Assembly (NCBI GenBank): GCA_027485485.1
Contig: JAIXQY010000155.1
Span: 1 to 34,815, forward strand
DNA length: 34,815 nucleotides
Direction: 5' to 3'
Origin: Sphingomonadales bacterium
GTDB taxonomy: Bacteria > Pseudomonadota > Alphaproteobacteria > Sphingomonadales > Sphingomonadaceae
In this document: in pieces, positions 1-14,089 of the stretch
How the letters are laid out: every line of letters starts with the position of its first letter
Position numbering within the stretch: the stretch's first letter is position 1
The notes under the pieces: generated by a model
What the model was told of the DNA's origin: nothing
Seen by the model: the letters and a program-made list of their open reading frames with translations, nothing else
Database searches by the model: none
Made by a program: the position numbers and the translations under genes

Positions 1-752
1 AGGCCCCAGCGGGCGAGCAGGATGATCACCACCACCTGTGGCAGGGCCATCGTCCAGCAGGCGACTTCGGCGGCGTTGCGCTCACCCAGTTGCACCGGCA
101 GGCTGTTGACGCCGGATTGGGCATCGCCCTTCACCGCCTTGAAATCATTCAGCACCATGATGCCGTGCGCGCCCAACGAATAGAGGCACAACACCCAGAT
201 GATGCGCGAATCCGGCATGCCGCCGGCCATCACGGCGGCACCGGTGAACCAGCTGACGCCTTCATAAGCAAACGCGCACACGAACGGCCCCGTCCAGCCA
301 TCGGCCTTGAAGCGCAGCGGCGGCGCCGAATAGGCCCAGGCCAGGGCCACGCCAACGATGGTAGCCACGCCCACCACCGGGCCGATGAGAAAGCCCACCG
401 CCAGACCGATGATGCTGCCCAAGATGGCGATATACAGGCCCCAGCGGCCGGGGATGCGGCCGGACGGGATGGGGCGTTGCGGTTCGTTGATGGCATCGAC
501 ATGGCGATCGAACCAATCGTTGATGGCCTGGCTGTTGCCGCACACCAAAGGCCCGGCCAGCAGCATGCCGGCTATCAGGAAGCCGATGCGATCGCTCATC
601 GGCACGCCAGACGAGACCACCCCGCACATGAAGGCCCACATCGGCGGGAACCATGTGACGGGCTTGAGCAGTTCCAGCACAGCGCGCGGGCTGGGCAGGC
701 CGGTGGTGGCCGGCAGCACCTGATCGGCGCGCGGTGGGGGCACATGTTCCAT
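1..752 (-). CDS. bchG: Bacteriochlorophyll synthase BchG, 3' end cut off by the window
   Basis: BchG is a membrane prenyltransferase of the UbiA family that esterifies bacteriochlorophyllide a with geranylgeranyl or phytyl diphosphate. About 250 residues are visible. The family is about 290-305 residues long, so the C-terminus lies outside the window. The reading frame starts with ATG at 752 (MEHVPPPRADQV...). The family signature NDWFDRHVDAINEPQRPIPS is clear and contains the Asp-rich DRHVD site that binds Mg-diphosphate. Several hydrophobic membrane segments follow. The gene lies 103 bp downstream of ppsR on the same strand, as in many alphaproteobacterial PGCs, so co-transcription with ppaA-ppsR is plausible. 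I see no PpsR box or strong promoter in the 753-855 spacer. Identity is very secure; only the C-terminus is unseen. Confidence 0.96.
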   Translation of the reverse strand, partial: MEHVPPPRADQVLPATTGLPSPRAVLELLKPVTWFPPMWAFMCGVVSSGVPMSDRIGFLIAGMLLAGPLVCGNSQAINDWFDRHVDAINEPQRPIPSGRIPGRWGLYIAILGSIIGLAVGFLIGPVVGVATIVGVALAWAYSAPPLRFKADGWTGPFVCAFAYEGVSWFTGAAVMAGGMPDSRIIWVLCLYSLGAHGIMVLNDFKAVKGDAQSGVNSLPVQLGERNAAEVACWTMALPQVVVIILLARWG

Positions 753-855
753 GGCCGGCAAACTAGTCTTGCCGGCCCGAAGGCGTCAACGCTGCGAGAC
801 ACTTGCGCAGGCCAGCGCCACCTTTTGTCGCGTGCAAACCGGCCGCAGCGGGCAA

Positions 856-2292
856 TCAGCTGTTGTCGTTGCTGCTGTCGCTGTCGCCCAGATTGCCCAG
901 GCCGTGCCGGTGCAGCTTGGAATAGAGGCTCTGGCGCGAGAGGCCGAGGATTTCGGCGGCCGAGGCGCGATTGTCGTCGGTGTAGTTCAGCGCCGCCTCG
1001 ATGCAGAGCCGCTCGATCAGATCGGTCGATTCGCGCACAATATCTTTCAGGGAGACGCGGCCGACCAGATCGGTGAGCTGGCTCATCGGCAGCGAGGCGC
1101 CCGCCGGCTGGCTGGCATCGCGCGCCAACGGGCGGATGGCAAAGCCATGGCGCAGGCTGCCGGGCTCACCAGATGACACGGCGGACACCTCAACCGGCTC
1201 GCCCTCGCTGGACGCCGGATCGCCGGTGCCCGATCGCACGATGGTGGCAAAGCCGCGCACGGCGCCATGATCGCGCAGCGCGGTGGTGAGCACGCCCAGA
1301 TCTATGCCGGGGCGGCCGAGATAGCGGCTGACCGGCTGGCCCACCAGATCGGCCAGCCGGGCCAGCCCGACCAGATCGAGGAAGGCGCCATTGCCGGCAA
1401 TGATATCGAAATTGTCATCGGCCAGCACGAACGGATCGGGCATGCGCTCCATCGCGGCCGCCAGTGGCTCGCCCGCGGCCGGCGTGGCCAGTTCCAGCGG
1501 CGCCAGCCGGATCAGCAGGCGGTTGTCGCGATCCTGGCGGAACAGGCTGGCTGCCATGGCAAAGCTTTGGCCGCTGGCCAGCCGCAGCCGCGCCGGGTGG
1601 CGCTGTTCCGTCACGGTGAGCGCGCCCAGCGCCGCGATGGTGCCATCATGATCGGCCGGATGCACCAGCGCGGCAAAATTCAGGCCATCCAGCGCCTGGG
1701 CGGAAAGCCCGGTGGCGCGGCGGGCGGCCGCATTGGCTTCCAGCACGCAGCGGCTGGCAGCATCGATGATGAAGATCGGTTCGGCAGCGGTGTCGAACAA
1801 CAGGCGGTGGCGGGTTTCCAGCTGGCGCAGCCGCATCGAATCGCGTTCCATCGCTGCTTGCGCCCGCACCAGCCGCTGTTGCAGGCTGGCCGCCACCCGC
1901 TGATCGCGGGCAATGGCAAGGCGGCGGCCACCGGGCAGCGGCAGGGTCAGCCATTTCAACGGCAGATCACCGTTGGCGCCAACATGGTTTGCCTCGCGCC
2001 AGCGCGGCGCGATGGCATCGTTCAACAGGCCATCGATCTTGGCTTCACTGTCGGGCAACGCCGTGGCGCGCCAGTCGTCACCTTGCCAATCCTGCACCTC
2101 GTCCGCTTCGATATCGCCGCTGCCCACATGCACCTGATCGATGCGGCCGGCGGCGCTGATCACCAGCACCAGATCGGCCGCGGCCAACAGGGCGGCCAGG
2201 GCACTGTCGGGCCGGCCGGCGACCAGGGCGGAAAGATCGATCACACCATCGCTGGGCAGCGCGCTGATGTTGTTGAAGGTTCGTGCGTCCAT
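856..2292 (-). CDS. ppsR: Photosynthesis gene repressor PpsR/CrtJ
   Basis: The 478-residue protein matches the usual length of PpsR/CrtJ, the aerobic repressor of bch, crt and puc genes that binds TGT-N12-ACA sites. An N-terminal sensor-like region (about 20-130) is followed by a charged coiled-coil linker (about 133-160), a first PAS domain (about 160-265, IFIIDAASRCVLEANAAARR), a second PAS domain (about 275-390, DPFVLADDNFDIIAGNGAFL) and a Fis-type helix-turn-helix at the C-terminus (NRASAAEILGLSRQSLYSKL). Only two cysteines are present: C182 in the first PAS domain and C430 at the start of the helix-turn-helix. C430 corresponds to the redox-active Cys of the CrtJ DNA-binding domain. The ATG at 2292 has GGAG about 9 nt upstream. 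The neighbour ppaA encodes its presumed antirepressor. A binding site for this protein is visible at 16813-16830. Confidence 0.95.
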   Translation of the reverse strand: MDARTFNNISALPSDGVIDLSALVAGRPDSALAALLAAADLVLVISAAGRIDQVHVGSGDIEADEVQDWQGDDWRATALPDSEAKIDGLLNDAIAPRWREANHVGANGDLPLKWLTLPLPGGRRLAIARDQRVAASLQQRLVRAQAAMERDSMRLRQLETRHRLLFDTAAEPIFIIDAASRCVLEANAAARRATGLSAQALDGLNFAALVHPADHDGTIAALGALTVTEQRHPARLRLASGQSFAMAASLFRQDRDNRLLIRLAPLELATPAAGEPLAAAMERMPDPFVLADDNFDIIAGNGAFLDLVGLARLADLVGQPVSRYLGRPGIDLGVLTTALRDHGAVRGFATIVRSGTGDPASSEGEPVEVSAVSSGEPGSLRHGFAIRPLARDASQPAGASLPMSQLTDLVGRVSLKDIVRESTDLIERLCIEAALNYTDDNRASAAEILGLSRQSLYSKLHRHGLGNLGDSDSSNDNS

Positions 2293-2338
2293 GCCTTTAT
2301 GCTCCGGCCCCCTGTTGCCGCTTCCTCGTTGCGCCGTG

Positions 2339-2362
2339 TGTCAACTGGTCGGGCAGTTGGCA
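2339..2362. promoter_or_regulatory. Inverted repeat upstream of ppsR
   Basis: TGTCAACTG (2339-2347) and CAGTTGGCA (2354-2362) form 9-base arms with one mismatch around a 6-base spacer. The site lies in the 125-bp ppaA-ppsR spacer, about 50 bp upstream of the ppsR start. Read on the minus strand its distal end contains TTGACA, which could be a -35 element, but no good -10 lies 16-18 bp further on. The outer bases resemble half of a PpsR site, but the spacing is longer than N12. It is a possible operator for autoregulation or for another factor; a function is inferred from symmetry alone. Confidence 0.35.
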
Positions 2363-2417
2363 GTCGCTGGCATGTCCCTGCCATGAACGATACGGCCCAC
2401 TGCCTGTTCCTGTTGCA

Positions 2418-3299
2418 TCAGCCCCCCACCCCAATTGCCGCCCGCGCCGACGGCTGACCGGCGAGGTGGCGCTCGGCCAGCGCCACGGCATGCGCCGCAT
2501 CGCATGCCGCCGCATCGGCCCCCACCCGGTTGGCAACCGCCGGATCGCCGGACACCGCCACGCCGCCCACCACGATGAACACCGGCCAGCCCGCTGCCCG
2601 GCGCAGCGCCGCGATGGTGCGCGGCAGCGCGGCCAGCACCGGATCACTGCCGGCCGAAAGCCCGATCACGTCAAACGCCAGCCGCCCCACCAGCTGCACC
2701 AGCGCATCTTCATCCAGCGCCGGGCCCGACAGCGTGGCCCAGCCGCCACGGCGGAACGCATCCTCCACCATCATGGCGCCCAGCACATGCTGTTCGCCGG
2801 GTGCCGGCAGAATCAGGGCATGGCGCTGCATCACCGATGGTGCCGCCGCCCCCGGCGTGCGCGCCGCCAGCATCTGCACCAGCTGCTGGCAGCGCCAGCT
2901 GCCCAGCGTGACGTCAACGAAATCATGTTGATCCTGCAACCAGCCTTCGCCCAGCAGGCGCGCGGCCGGGGCAATCAGCTGTTCCATCAGATCATGGGCG
3001 GCATGGCCGGCAGCATGCAGCCCCGTCACCATGTCCATCGCGTCGGCACTGTCGTCGGCCAGCAGGGCGCGGGCCAGCAGCGGCACCATCGCCGGCGGCA
3101 ACGCCGCCACCGCCGGGCGAGAATGCGGATCATGGCCCGACAACAGGCGCGGGATGATATCGGTTTCGATCAGGCGCGCCAGCGCCGCGCGGTCAGGCGC
3201 AGCGGCCGCCACGCCGCCAAAGGCAGCCTGCCGGGCCCGCTTCAAGCCTTTGGTGGCGGCGCTGGTCGCATCCGCCACAATGTCCATCATGGACGTCAT
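2418..3299 (-). CDS. ppaA: PpaA/AerR-type cobalamin- or haem-binding photosynthesis regulator
   Basis: PpaA (AerR) proteins bind a tetrapyrrole (cobalamin, or haem in SCHIC-type domains) and act with PpsR/CrtJ to relieve repression in light or low oxygen. The frame opens further upstream, but ATG at 3299 is preferred because GGAGG stands 6 nt before it; this gives 293 residues (MTSMMDIVADATS...). The N-terminal half is helical. The C-terminal half shows the B12-binding-like fold, with the characteristic PAPGEQHVLGAMMVEDAFRR stretch (His about 171) and the later VFIVVGGVAVSG strand. A second candidate ligand His lies in WLQDQHDFVDV (about 125). It is the first gene of the minus-strand run ppaA-ppsR-bchG and diverges from bchF, a classical arrangement. 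Whether it binds B12 or haem cannot be told from sequence. Confidence 0.88.
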   Translation of the reverse strand: MTSMMDIVADATSAATKGLKRARQAAFGGVAAAAPDRAALARLIETDIIPRLLSGHDPHSRPAVAALPPAMVPLLARALLADDSADAMDMVTGLHAAGHAAHDLMEQLIAPAARLLGEGWLQDQHDFVDVTLGSWRCQQLVQMLAARTPGAAAPSVMQRHALILPAPGEQHVLGAMMVEDAFRRGGWATLSGPALDEDALVQLVGRLAFDVIGLSAGSDPVLAALPRTIAALRRAAGWPVFIVVGGVAVSGDPAVANRVGADAAACDAAHAVALAERHLAGQPSARAAIGVGG

Positions 3300-3450
3300 C
3301 ACCAACCTCCGCCGCCCGCAGGCAGCGGCTCCCATCAAATGCCGAGCGCCGGCAAGACGGGCCGGGCATCGCGACATCATGTCCTGATGCTATGGCAAGC
3401 CGTGCCGCAGGGCAACCATGGCTAGTGCAATTCACACTCTATTCGCAGCG

Positions 3451-3488
3451 AGGCTTTGCCGGGCTGTTCGCGGCCAGGCTTTGCCGGG
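3451..3488. repeat. 13-bp direct repeat upstream of bchF
   Basis: AGGCTTTGCCGGG occurs at 3451-3463 and again at 3476-3488, a period of 25 bp or about two and a half helical turns. It lies between the divergent ppaA and bchF genes, directly before the PpsR-like site. It could be a pair of regulator sites or a chance duplication. Confidence 0.5.
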
Positions 3489-3492
3489 AAAG

Positions 3493-3510
3493 TGACAGGC
3501 CAGACTGACA
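3493..3510. promoter_or_regulatory. PpsR-like operator upstream of bchF (one mismatch)
   Basis: TGACAGGCCAGACTGACA fits TGA-N12-ACA, one base away from the PpsR/CrtJ consensus TGT-N12-ACA. Its halves TGACAG and CTGACA are an imperfect palindrome. It sits 18 bp upstream of a TTGACA hexamer. The perfect site before hemA in the same window shares the CTGACA half. Control of the bchFNBHLM operon by PpsR is well known in purple bacteria; that this particular site is used is inferred. Confidence 0.5.
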
Positions 3511-3528
3511 GCGGCCACGCAATCGCGG

Positions 3529-3556
3529 TTGACACAAAGGGGTGTGATGATAGGAA
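3529..3556 (+). promoter_or_regulatory. Candidate bchF promoter
   Basis: A perfect -35 hexamer TTGACA (3529-3534) is followed 16 bp later by TAGGAA (3551-3556), a poor -10. Alphaproteobacterial housekeeping promoters often rely mainly on TTGAC. If used, transcription would begin near 3563, which excludes the upstream in-frame start codons and supports the TTG at 3586 for bchF. Confidence 0.4.
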
Positions 3557-3585
3557 TTTGCGTCATTCTTCGAGGGGTTGAAGGC

Positions 3586-5399
<1,814 letters not shown>

Positions 5400-5402
5400 C
5401 CC

Positions 5403-6999
5403 ATGCAACTCACCGTCTGGACTTATGAAGGCCCGCCGCATGTGGGGGCGATGCGGGTGGCGACCGGCATGACCGGCCTGCATTATGTGCTGCACGCGCC
5501 GCAGGGCGACACTTATGCCGATCTGCTGTTCACCATGATCGAACGGCGCGACCATCGCCCGCCGGTGACCTATACCACCTTCCAGGCCCGCGATCTGGGC
5601 AAGGACACGGCCGAACTGTTCATGACCGCGGCGCGCGATGCCTATGAACGCTTCAAGCCGCAGGCGATGATCGTGGGCGCCAGCTGCACCGCCGAGCTCA
5701 TCCAGGATGATCCGGCCGGTCTGGCCGAAACCATGGGCCTGGGCTGCCCGGTGATTCCGCTGGAATTGCCGAGTTACAGCCGCAAGGAAAATTGGGGCGC
5801 ATCCGAAACCTTTTACCAGCTGGTGCGCGGCCTGGCCGACAAGACACGCCGGCCGCCGCCAGCGGTGGGTGAAGCCGGGCCACGCCGGCCGCGCGCCAAT
5901 CTGCTGGGGCCAACCGCACTGGGCTTCCGCCACCGCGATGATGTGGTGGAAATCACCCGCCTGCTCGATCAGCTGGGCATTGATGTGCATGTGGCCGCGC
6001 CGATGGGCGCCACGCCGGCCGATCTGGTGCGGTTGGGCGAAGCCGATTTCAACATCTGCCTCTATCCCGAAATCGCTGCACAGGCGTGCAGCTGGCTGGA
6101 ACGCACCTTCCGCCAGAAAACCGTGAAAACCGTGCCGATCGGCGTGAATGCCACGCGCGAATTCGTCGCCGAAGTGTGTGAAGCGGCCGGCGTGATGATG
6201 CCGGGCGCGGTGGACCAGGGCCGCATGGGCTGGTGGTCGCGATCGGTGGATTCGACTTACCTGACGGGCAAGCGCGTCTTCATCTTTGGCGACGGCACCC
6301 ATGCCGTGGCCGCCGCCCGCGTGGCGAGTGAGGAACTGGGCTTCAAAGTGGTCGGCCTTGGCTGTTACAACCGCGAATTCGCCCGTGAAATCCGCGCGGC
6401 GGCAGAGAAATATGGCGTCGAACCGCTCATCACCGATGATTATCTGGTGGTGGAAGATGCCATTGCCGCGGCCGCGCCGGAACTGGTGCTGGGCACCCAG
6501 ATGGAACGCCACATCGCCAAACGGCTGCGCCTGCCCTGCGCGGTGATTTCGGCCCCGGTGCATGTGCAGGATTTCCCGGCGCGTTACAGCCCACAGATGG
6601 GCTTTGAAGGCGCCAACGTGTTGTTTGACACCTGGGTGCACCCGCTGGTGATGGGGCTGGAAGAGCATCTGCTCACCATGTTCCGCGACGATTTCGAATT
6701 TTCCGATGCCGCCGGGCCCAGCCATCTGGGCCATGCGTCTGCGGCCGCCCATGCGCCCGCAGCCAGCGCGGAACCGGCCCCGGCGGCGGAAACCGCGCCT
6801 GCACCCGCCCCATCCGGGCGCGACGATCAGGCCAGTGCGACAAAACAGCCCAGCGGCTGGACCGACGAAGCACTTGCCGAACTGGGCAAAATCCCGTTCT
6901 TTGTGCGGGGGAAGGCCCGTCGGAACACGGAACGCTATGCGGCAGAGCATGGCGTTGATAGCATCACCCGCGAGACGTTGTACGAGGCCAAAGCCCATT

Positions 7000-7010
<11 letters not shown>
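5403..7010 (+). CDS. bchB: Light-independent protochlorophyllide reductase subunit BchB
   Basis: BchB pairs with BchN in the NB component of dark-operative protochlorophyllide reductase. The 535-residue protein keeps the unusual aspartate cluster ligand at D36 ([10 protein letters not shown]). A likely catalytic proton donor is D283 in [12 protein letters not shown], by analogy with the aspartate described in the Rhodobacter enzyme. Residues about 436-485 form a long Ala/Pro-rich, probably disordered linker ([20 protein letters not shown]). A C-terminal PCP_red-type helical domain follows ([20 protein letters not shown], about 486-535). The end overlaps the bchH start by 11 bp. Recognition is secure. 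Confidence 0.97.
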
Positions 7011-11612
<4,602 letters not shown>

Positions 11613-11625
11613 TCCGGACGGTTTC

Positions 11626-12336
11626 ATGAACGCCCACAGCCCCAAGCATGCCCCCGGTTGGGAGGCCAAGCGCGCCAAGCTGGAAACCTATTTTGATCGC
11701 ACCGCGCTTGATGCCTGGGCAGCGATGACCAGCGATGCGCCGGTGTCGAAAATCCGCGCCACGGTGCGGGCCGGGCGTGACGAGATGCGAGGCACGCTGC
11801 TGGCCTGGCTGCCGCAGGATCTGAGCGGCCGGCGCATATTGGATGCCGGCTGCGGCACCGGCATGCTGGCCATCGAAGCCGCCCGCCGCGGCGCCCAGGT
11901 GGTGGGCATCGATGTGTCGCCACAGTTGATCGAGATCGGCAAGCAGCGCCTGCCCGATGATGTGAAGGATCGGATTTCGCTGCACGCCGGGGACATGCTG
12001 GACCCGTCGTTCGGCCAGTTCGATCATATCGTGTCGATGGACGTGCTGATCCATTATGAAAGTGACCAGATCGCGGCGGCCACCGCCCGGCTGGCCGAAC
12101 GCGCCAACCACTCGCTGCTGTTCACCTTCGCGCCGGGCACGCCCTTGCTGCGCACCGCGCGGGCCGTGGGCCAGTTTTTCCCCAAGAGCGATCGGTCACC
12201 CAGCATCATCCCGGTGGCGCATGATCTGTTGAAATCGCGGCTGTCGCGCAGTCTGCCCCAGGCCCGCCTGGGCCGCGACCAGCGGGTGAGCCGGGGCTTT
12301 TACACCAGCCACGCCCAGGAGGTGCTGCTGGCATGA
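11626..12336 (+). CDS. bchM: Magnesium-protoporphyrin IX O-methyltransferase BchM
   Basis: BchM transfers a methyl group from S-adenosylmethionine to the ring C propionate of Mg-protoporphyrin IX. At 236 residues it has family length. The SAM-binding motif I is ILDAGCGTG (71-79), followed by the acidic residue D96 in VVGIDVSP and the post-motif ISLHAGDMLD. The C-terminal FYTSHAQEVLLA is family-like. It ends the bchFNBHLM run. Downstream no lhaA is found; a 281-bp gap leads to puhA. The ribosome site is weak (GGACGG before ATG 11626), so expression may depend on coupling to bchL. Confidence 0.95.
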   Translation: MNAHSPKHAPGWEAKRAKLETYFDRTALDAWAAMTSDAPVSKIRATVRAGRDEMRGTLLAWLPQDLSGRRILDAGCGTGMLAIEAARRGAQVVGIDVSPQLIEIGKQRLPDDVKDRISLHAGDMLDPSFGQFDHIVSMDVLIHYESDQIAAATARLAERANHSLLFTFAPGTPLLRTARAVGQFFPKSDRSPSIIPVAHDLLKSRLSRSLPQARLGRDQRVSRGFYTSHAQEVLLA

Positions 12337-12617
12337 CGGCGGCGGCGTCATGGTGCGACATCTGGCCACAGGGTGTGGTCAAGTCTGCCCGTGAGGCGCA
12401 CGACAAGCCAATGAGTCTGCGGGATTTGACGGCAAAGGTTGCACCTTCGTCATCTTCTGCAATACAAGGTCCCGCGTTGCCTGTGTTAAGGGCGGCGCAA
12501 GGGAATCGCAGGTCCACCCCGCTGGCGCGGCGGGAGTTGGCCAGGATGGTCGCGCCGGTTCGCCAAGGCCAAGCGCAAGCCGCGGCGCGCAGCAGTTTTT
12601 GAGGGGAGACGCCTCGC
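12337..12617. other. bchM-puhA spacer without a convincing gene
   Basis: This 281-bp gap contains a hairpin shortly after bchM (GGCCACA 12364-12370, loop GGG, TGTGGTC 12374-12380, one G-U pair, no T run). It also holds the small palindrome AAGGT-TGC-ACCTT at 12435-12447 and a TTGACG element at 12426-12431. An 89-codon frame overlaps the bchM stop in ATGA but looks non-coding. Many PGCs have lhaA here; no trace of it can be read. Confidence 0.55.
12426..12455 (+). promoter_or_regulatory. Weak candidate puhA promoter
   Basis: TTGACG (12426-12431) fits five of six -35 bases. The expected -10 window (12449-12455, GTCATCT) matches poorly. The spacer contains the palindrome AAGGTTGCACCTT. A transcript from here would have a leader of about 155 nt before puhA. 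This is suggestive only. Confidence 0.3.
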
Positions 12618-13397
12618 ATGTCGAACGTTCATCTGGTTGGTGGCCTGGATATCGCCGAACTGACCTTTTTCGCCTTCTTCCTGTTTTTCCTGGGCCTCGT
12701 CTGGTATCTGCGCGGTGAAGACCGCCGCGAAGGCTATCCCACCGAAGACGATCTGACCGGCGCTGCCCATGGTGGCACCGAAACCGACTCCCTGTTCTTC
12801 AAGCCGGCGAAGACCTTCAAGCTGCCGCACGGCCATGGCGAGATCACCACGCCGACCGCCAATGATCGCGATGAGCTGCCCAGCAACGTGCTGCCGCGCG
12901 CCTGGGCCGGTGAACCGCTTGACGTGGTGGGCGACAAGCTCACCTCCGGCCTTGGTCCGGCGTCGATCTCGCAGCGTGCCGATCGCCCGGATGTGGACAT
13001 GCATGGCCAGCCGCGCATCGTGCCGACCCGCCTGATCGCGCATCCGGTGACGGTGCACCCGAACGATGTGAACCCGGTGGGCCTGCCGGTGTTCGGCCTG
13101 GATGGTGCCGCCGCCGGCACGGTGTCCGAGCTGTGGATGGACCGTGCCGAATCCTGCCTGCGTTATCTGGAAGTGGCGCTGGCCGGTGGTGCCGGTTCGG
13201 TGCTGCTGCCGATCACCATGGTGGAAGTCTCGCGCGGCGGCGTGATCACCGATGCCATCACCGGTGCCCAGATCGCCGGCGTGCCGCGCACCAAGTCGCC
13301 CGATCAGGTGACCCTGCTCGAAGAAGAGAAGATCACCGCCTATGTTGGCGCCGGCTATCTGTGGGCCACGCCGGAACGGGCCGAACCGCTGATCTGA
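12618..13397 (+). CDS. puhA: Photosynthetic reaction centre H subunit PuhA
   Basis: PuhA caps the cytoplasmic face of the L/M reaction centre and tunes proton and electron transfer to QB. The 259-residue protein has a short N-terminus, a single membrane helix at about 11-30 (DIAELTFFAFFLFFLGLVWY), the conserved cytoplasmic YLRGEDRREGYP, and the globular beta-rich domain typical of the family with LPRAWAGEP and the late ITAYVGAGYLWATPERAEPL block. A strong GAGGGGAG ribosome site precedes ATG 12618. It is followed by assembly genes puhB and puhC. Reaction-centre L/M genes are not in the window. Confidence 0.97.
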   Translation: MSNVHLVGGLDIAELTFFAFFLFFLGLVWYLRGEDRREGYPTEDDLTGAAHGGTETDSLFFKPAKTFKLPHGHGEITTPTANDRDELPSNVLPRAWAGEPLDVVGDKLTSGLGPASISQRADRPDVDMHGQPRIVPTRLIAHPVTVHPNDVNPVGLPVFGLDGAAAGTVSELWMDRAESCLRYLEVALAGGAGSVLLPITMVEVSRGGVITDAITGAQIAGVPRTKSPDQVTLLEEEKITAYVGAGYLWATPERAEPLI

Positions 13398-13468
13398 TCC
13401 GGCGGTTTGCCCGGCATCACTGGCGATGAAACGGGTCCGGCGTTGGCACGGAATGGACGGAGCTGCTT

Positions 13469-14089
13469 GTGTCGATGGAGTATGAAGACGAACCCATCCC
13501 GGGTCTGCCCGGGCGGTTGCCGCCAGGTGAGGTGATCATCTGGCAGGGCAAGCCCGATTGGCTCGGGGTGGCGCGCGGCGTCTTCCACACCCGGCTGGTG
13601 ACGATCTGGTTTCTGATCGTCGCCGGCATGGCGTTCGTGGGCGGGGGCACCGGATTGGTGGGCGCCCTCACCACGCTGGGTGTCGCGGTGCTGGGCCTTG
13701 CGCTGCTGGCGCTGCTTGCTCGTCTGCAGGCCAAATCGACCATCTACACGCTGACCAACAAGCGCGTGGTGCTGCGCTTTGGCGTGGCGCTGCCCAAGTG
13801 CGTGAACGTGCCGCTTTCGCTGGTGGGCCGGGCCGATGCCAAGCCGGCCGGCAGCGGCATGGTGGATGTGTCGCTCACGCCCACCGTGCGCTTCCCGCTG
13901 GCCTATCTGCAGATGTGGCCACATGTGCGGCCTTGGAAGTTCGGCTCGCCGCAGCCGATGCTGCGCTCGGTGCCGGAAGCCTTTGTGCCGGTGCTGGCAG
14001 ATGCGCTGGTGAAGGCCGATCCGGCCAAGCGCGCCGTGGAAAACCCGGATGTTGAAACCTCTGACAGCCTGATAGGGGCTGCGGCATGA
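13469..14089 (+). CDS. puhB: Photosynthetic complex assembly protein PuhB
   Basis: PuhB is a membrane protein needed for efficient reaction-centre assembly. The 206-residue protein shows the family N-terminus IPGLPGRLPPGEVIIWQGKP, two membrane segments (about 43-62 and 66-85), and a PH-like domain with YTLTNKRVVLRFGVALPK. GTG 13469 is chosen as start because GGAG is 6 nt upstream; ATG 13475, two codons later, is an alternative. It overlaps puhC by ATGA. Confidence 0.92.
   Translation: MSMEYEDEPIPGLPGRLPPGEVIIWQGKPDWLGVARGVFHTRLVTIWFLIVAGMAFVGGGTGLVGALTTLGVAVLGLALLALLARLQAKSTIYTLTNKRVVLRFGVALPKCVNVPLSLVGRADAKPAGSGMVDVSLTPTVRFPLAYLQMWPHVRPWKFGSPQPMLRSVPEAFVPVLADALVKADPAKRAVENPDVETSDSLIGAAA

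Larger units (their letters stand above)
3300..3585. other. Divergent ppaA/bchF intergenic regulatory region
   Basis: This stretch of about 285 bp separates two divergent operons. It holds a 13-base direct repeat (3451-3463 and 3476-3488), a PpsR-like site (3493-3510) and a TTGACA hexamer (3529-3534). I see no convincing -35/-10 pair for ppaA on the minus strand, and no FNR-type TTGAT-N4-ATCAA site. An in-frame extension of bchF into this region from TTG 3529, GTG 3544 or ATG 3547 is possible but less likely. Confidence 0.6.

Noticed and set aside
3379-3396. Possible second PpsR site TGT-N12-GCA upstream of ppaA
   Set aside because: The halves are not palindromic beyond the outer bases; much weaker than the sites at 3493 and 16813.
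12482-12499. Possible PpsR site TGT-N12-GCA in the bchM-puhA spacer
   Set aside because: One outer base is wrong and the inner bases show no symmetry, so it is expected by chance.
12333-12602. An 89-codon frame overlapping the bchM stop in ATGA
   Set aside because: Its product has no recognisable domain, no membrane helices as expected for LhaA, low-complexity ends and no internal ribosome support. The overlap alone is not enough.
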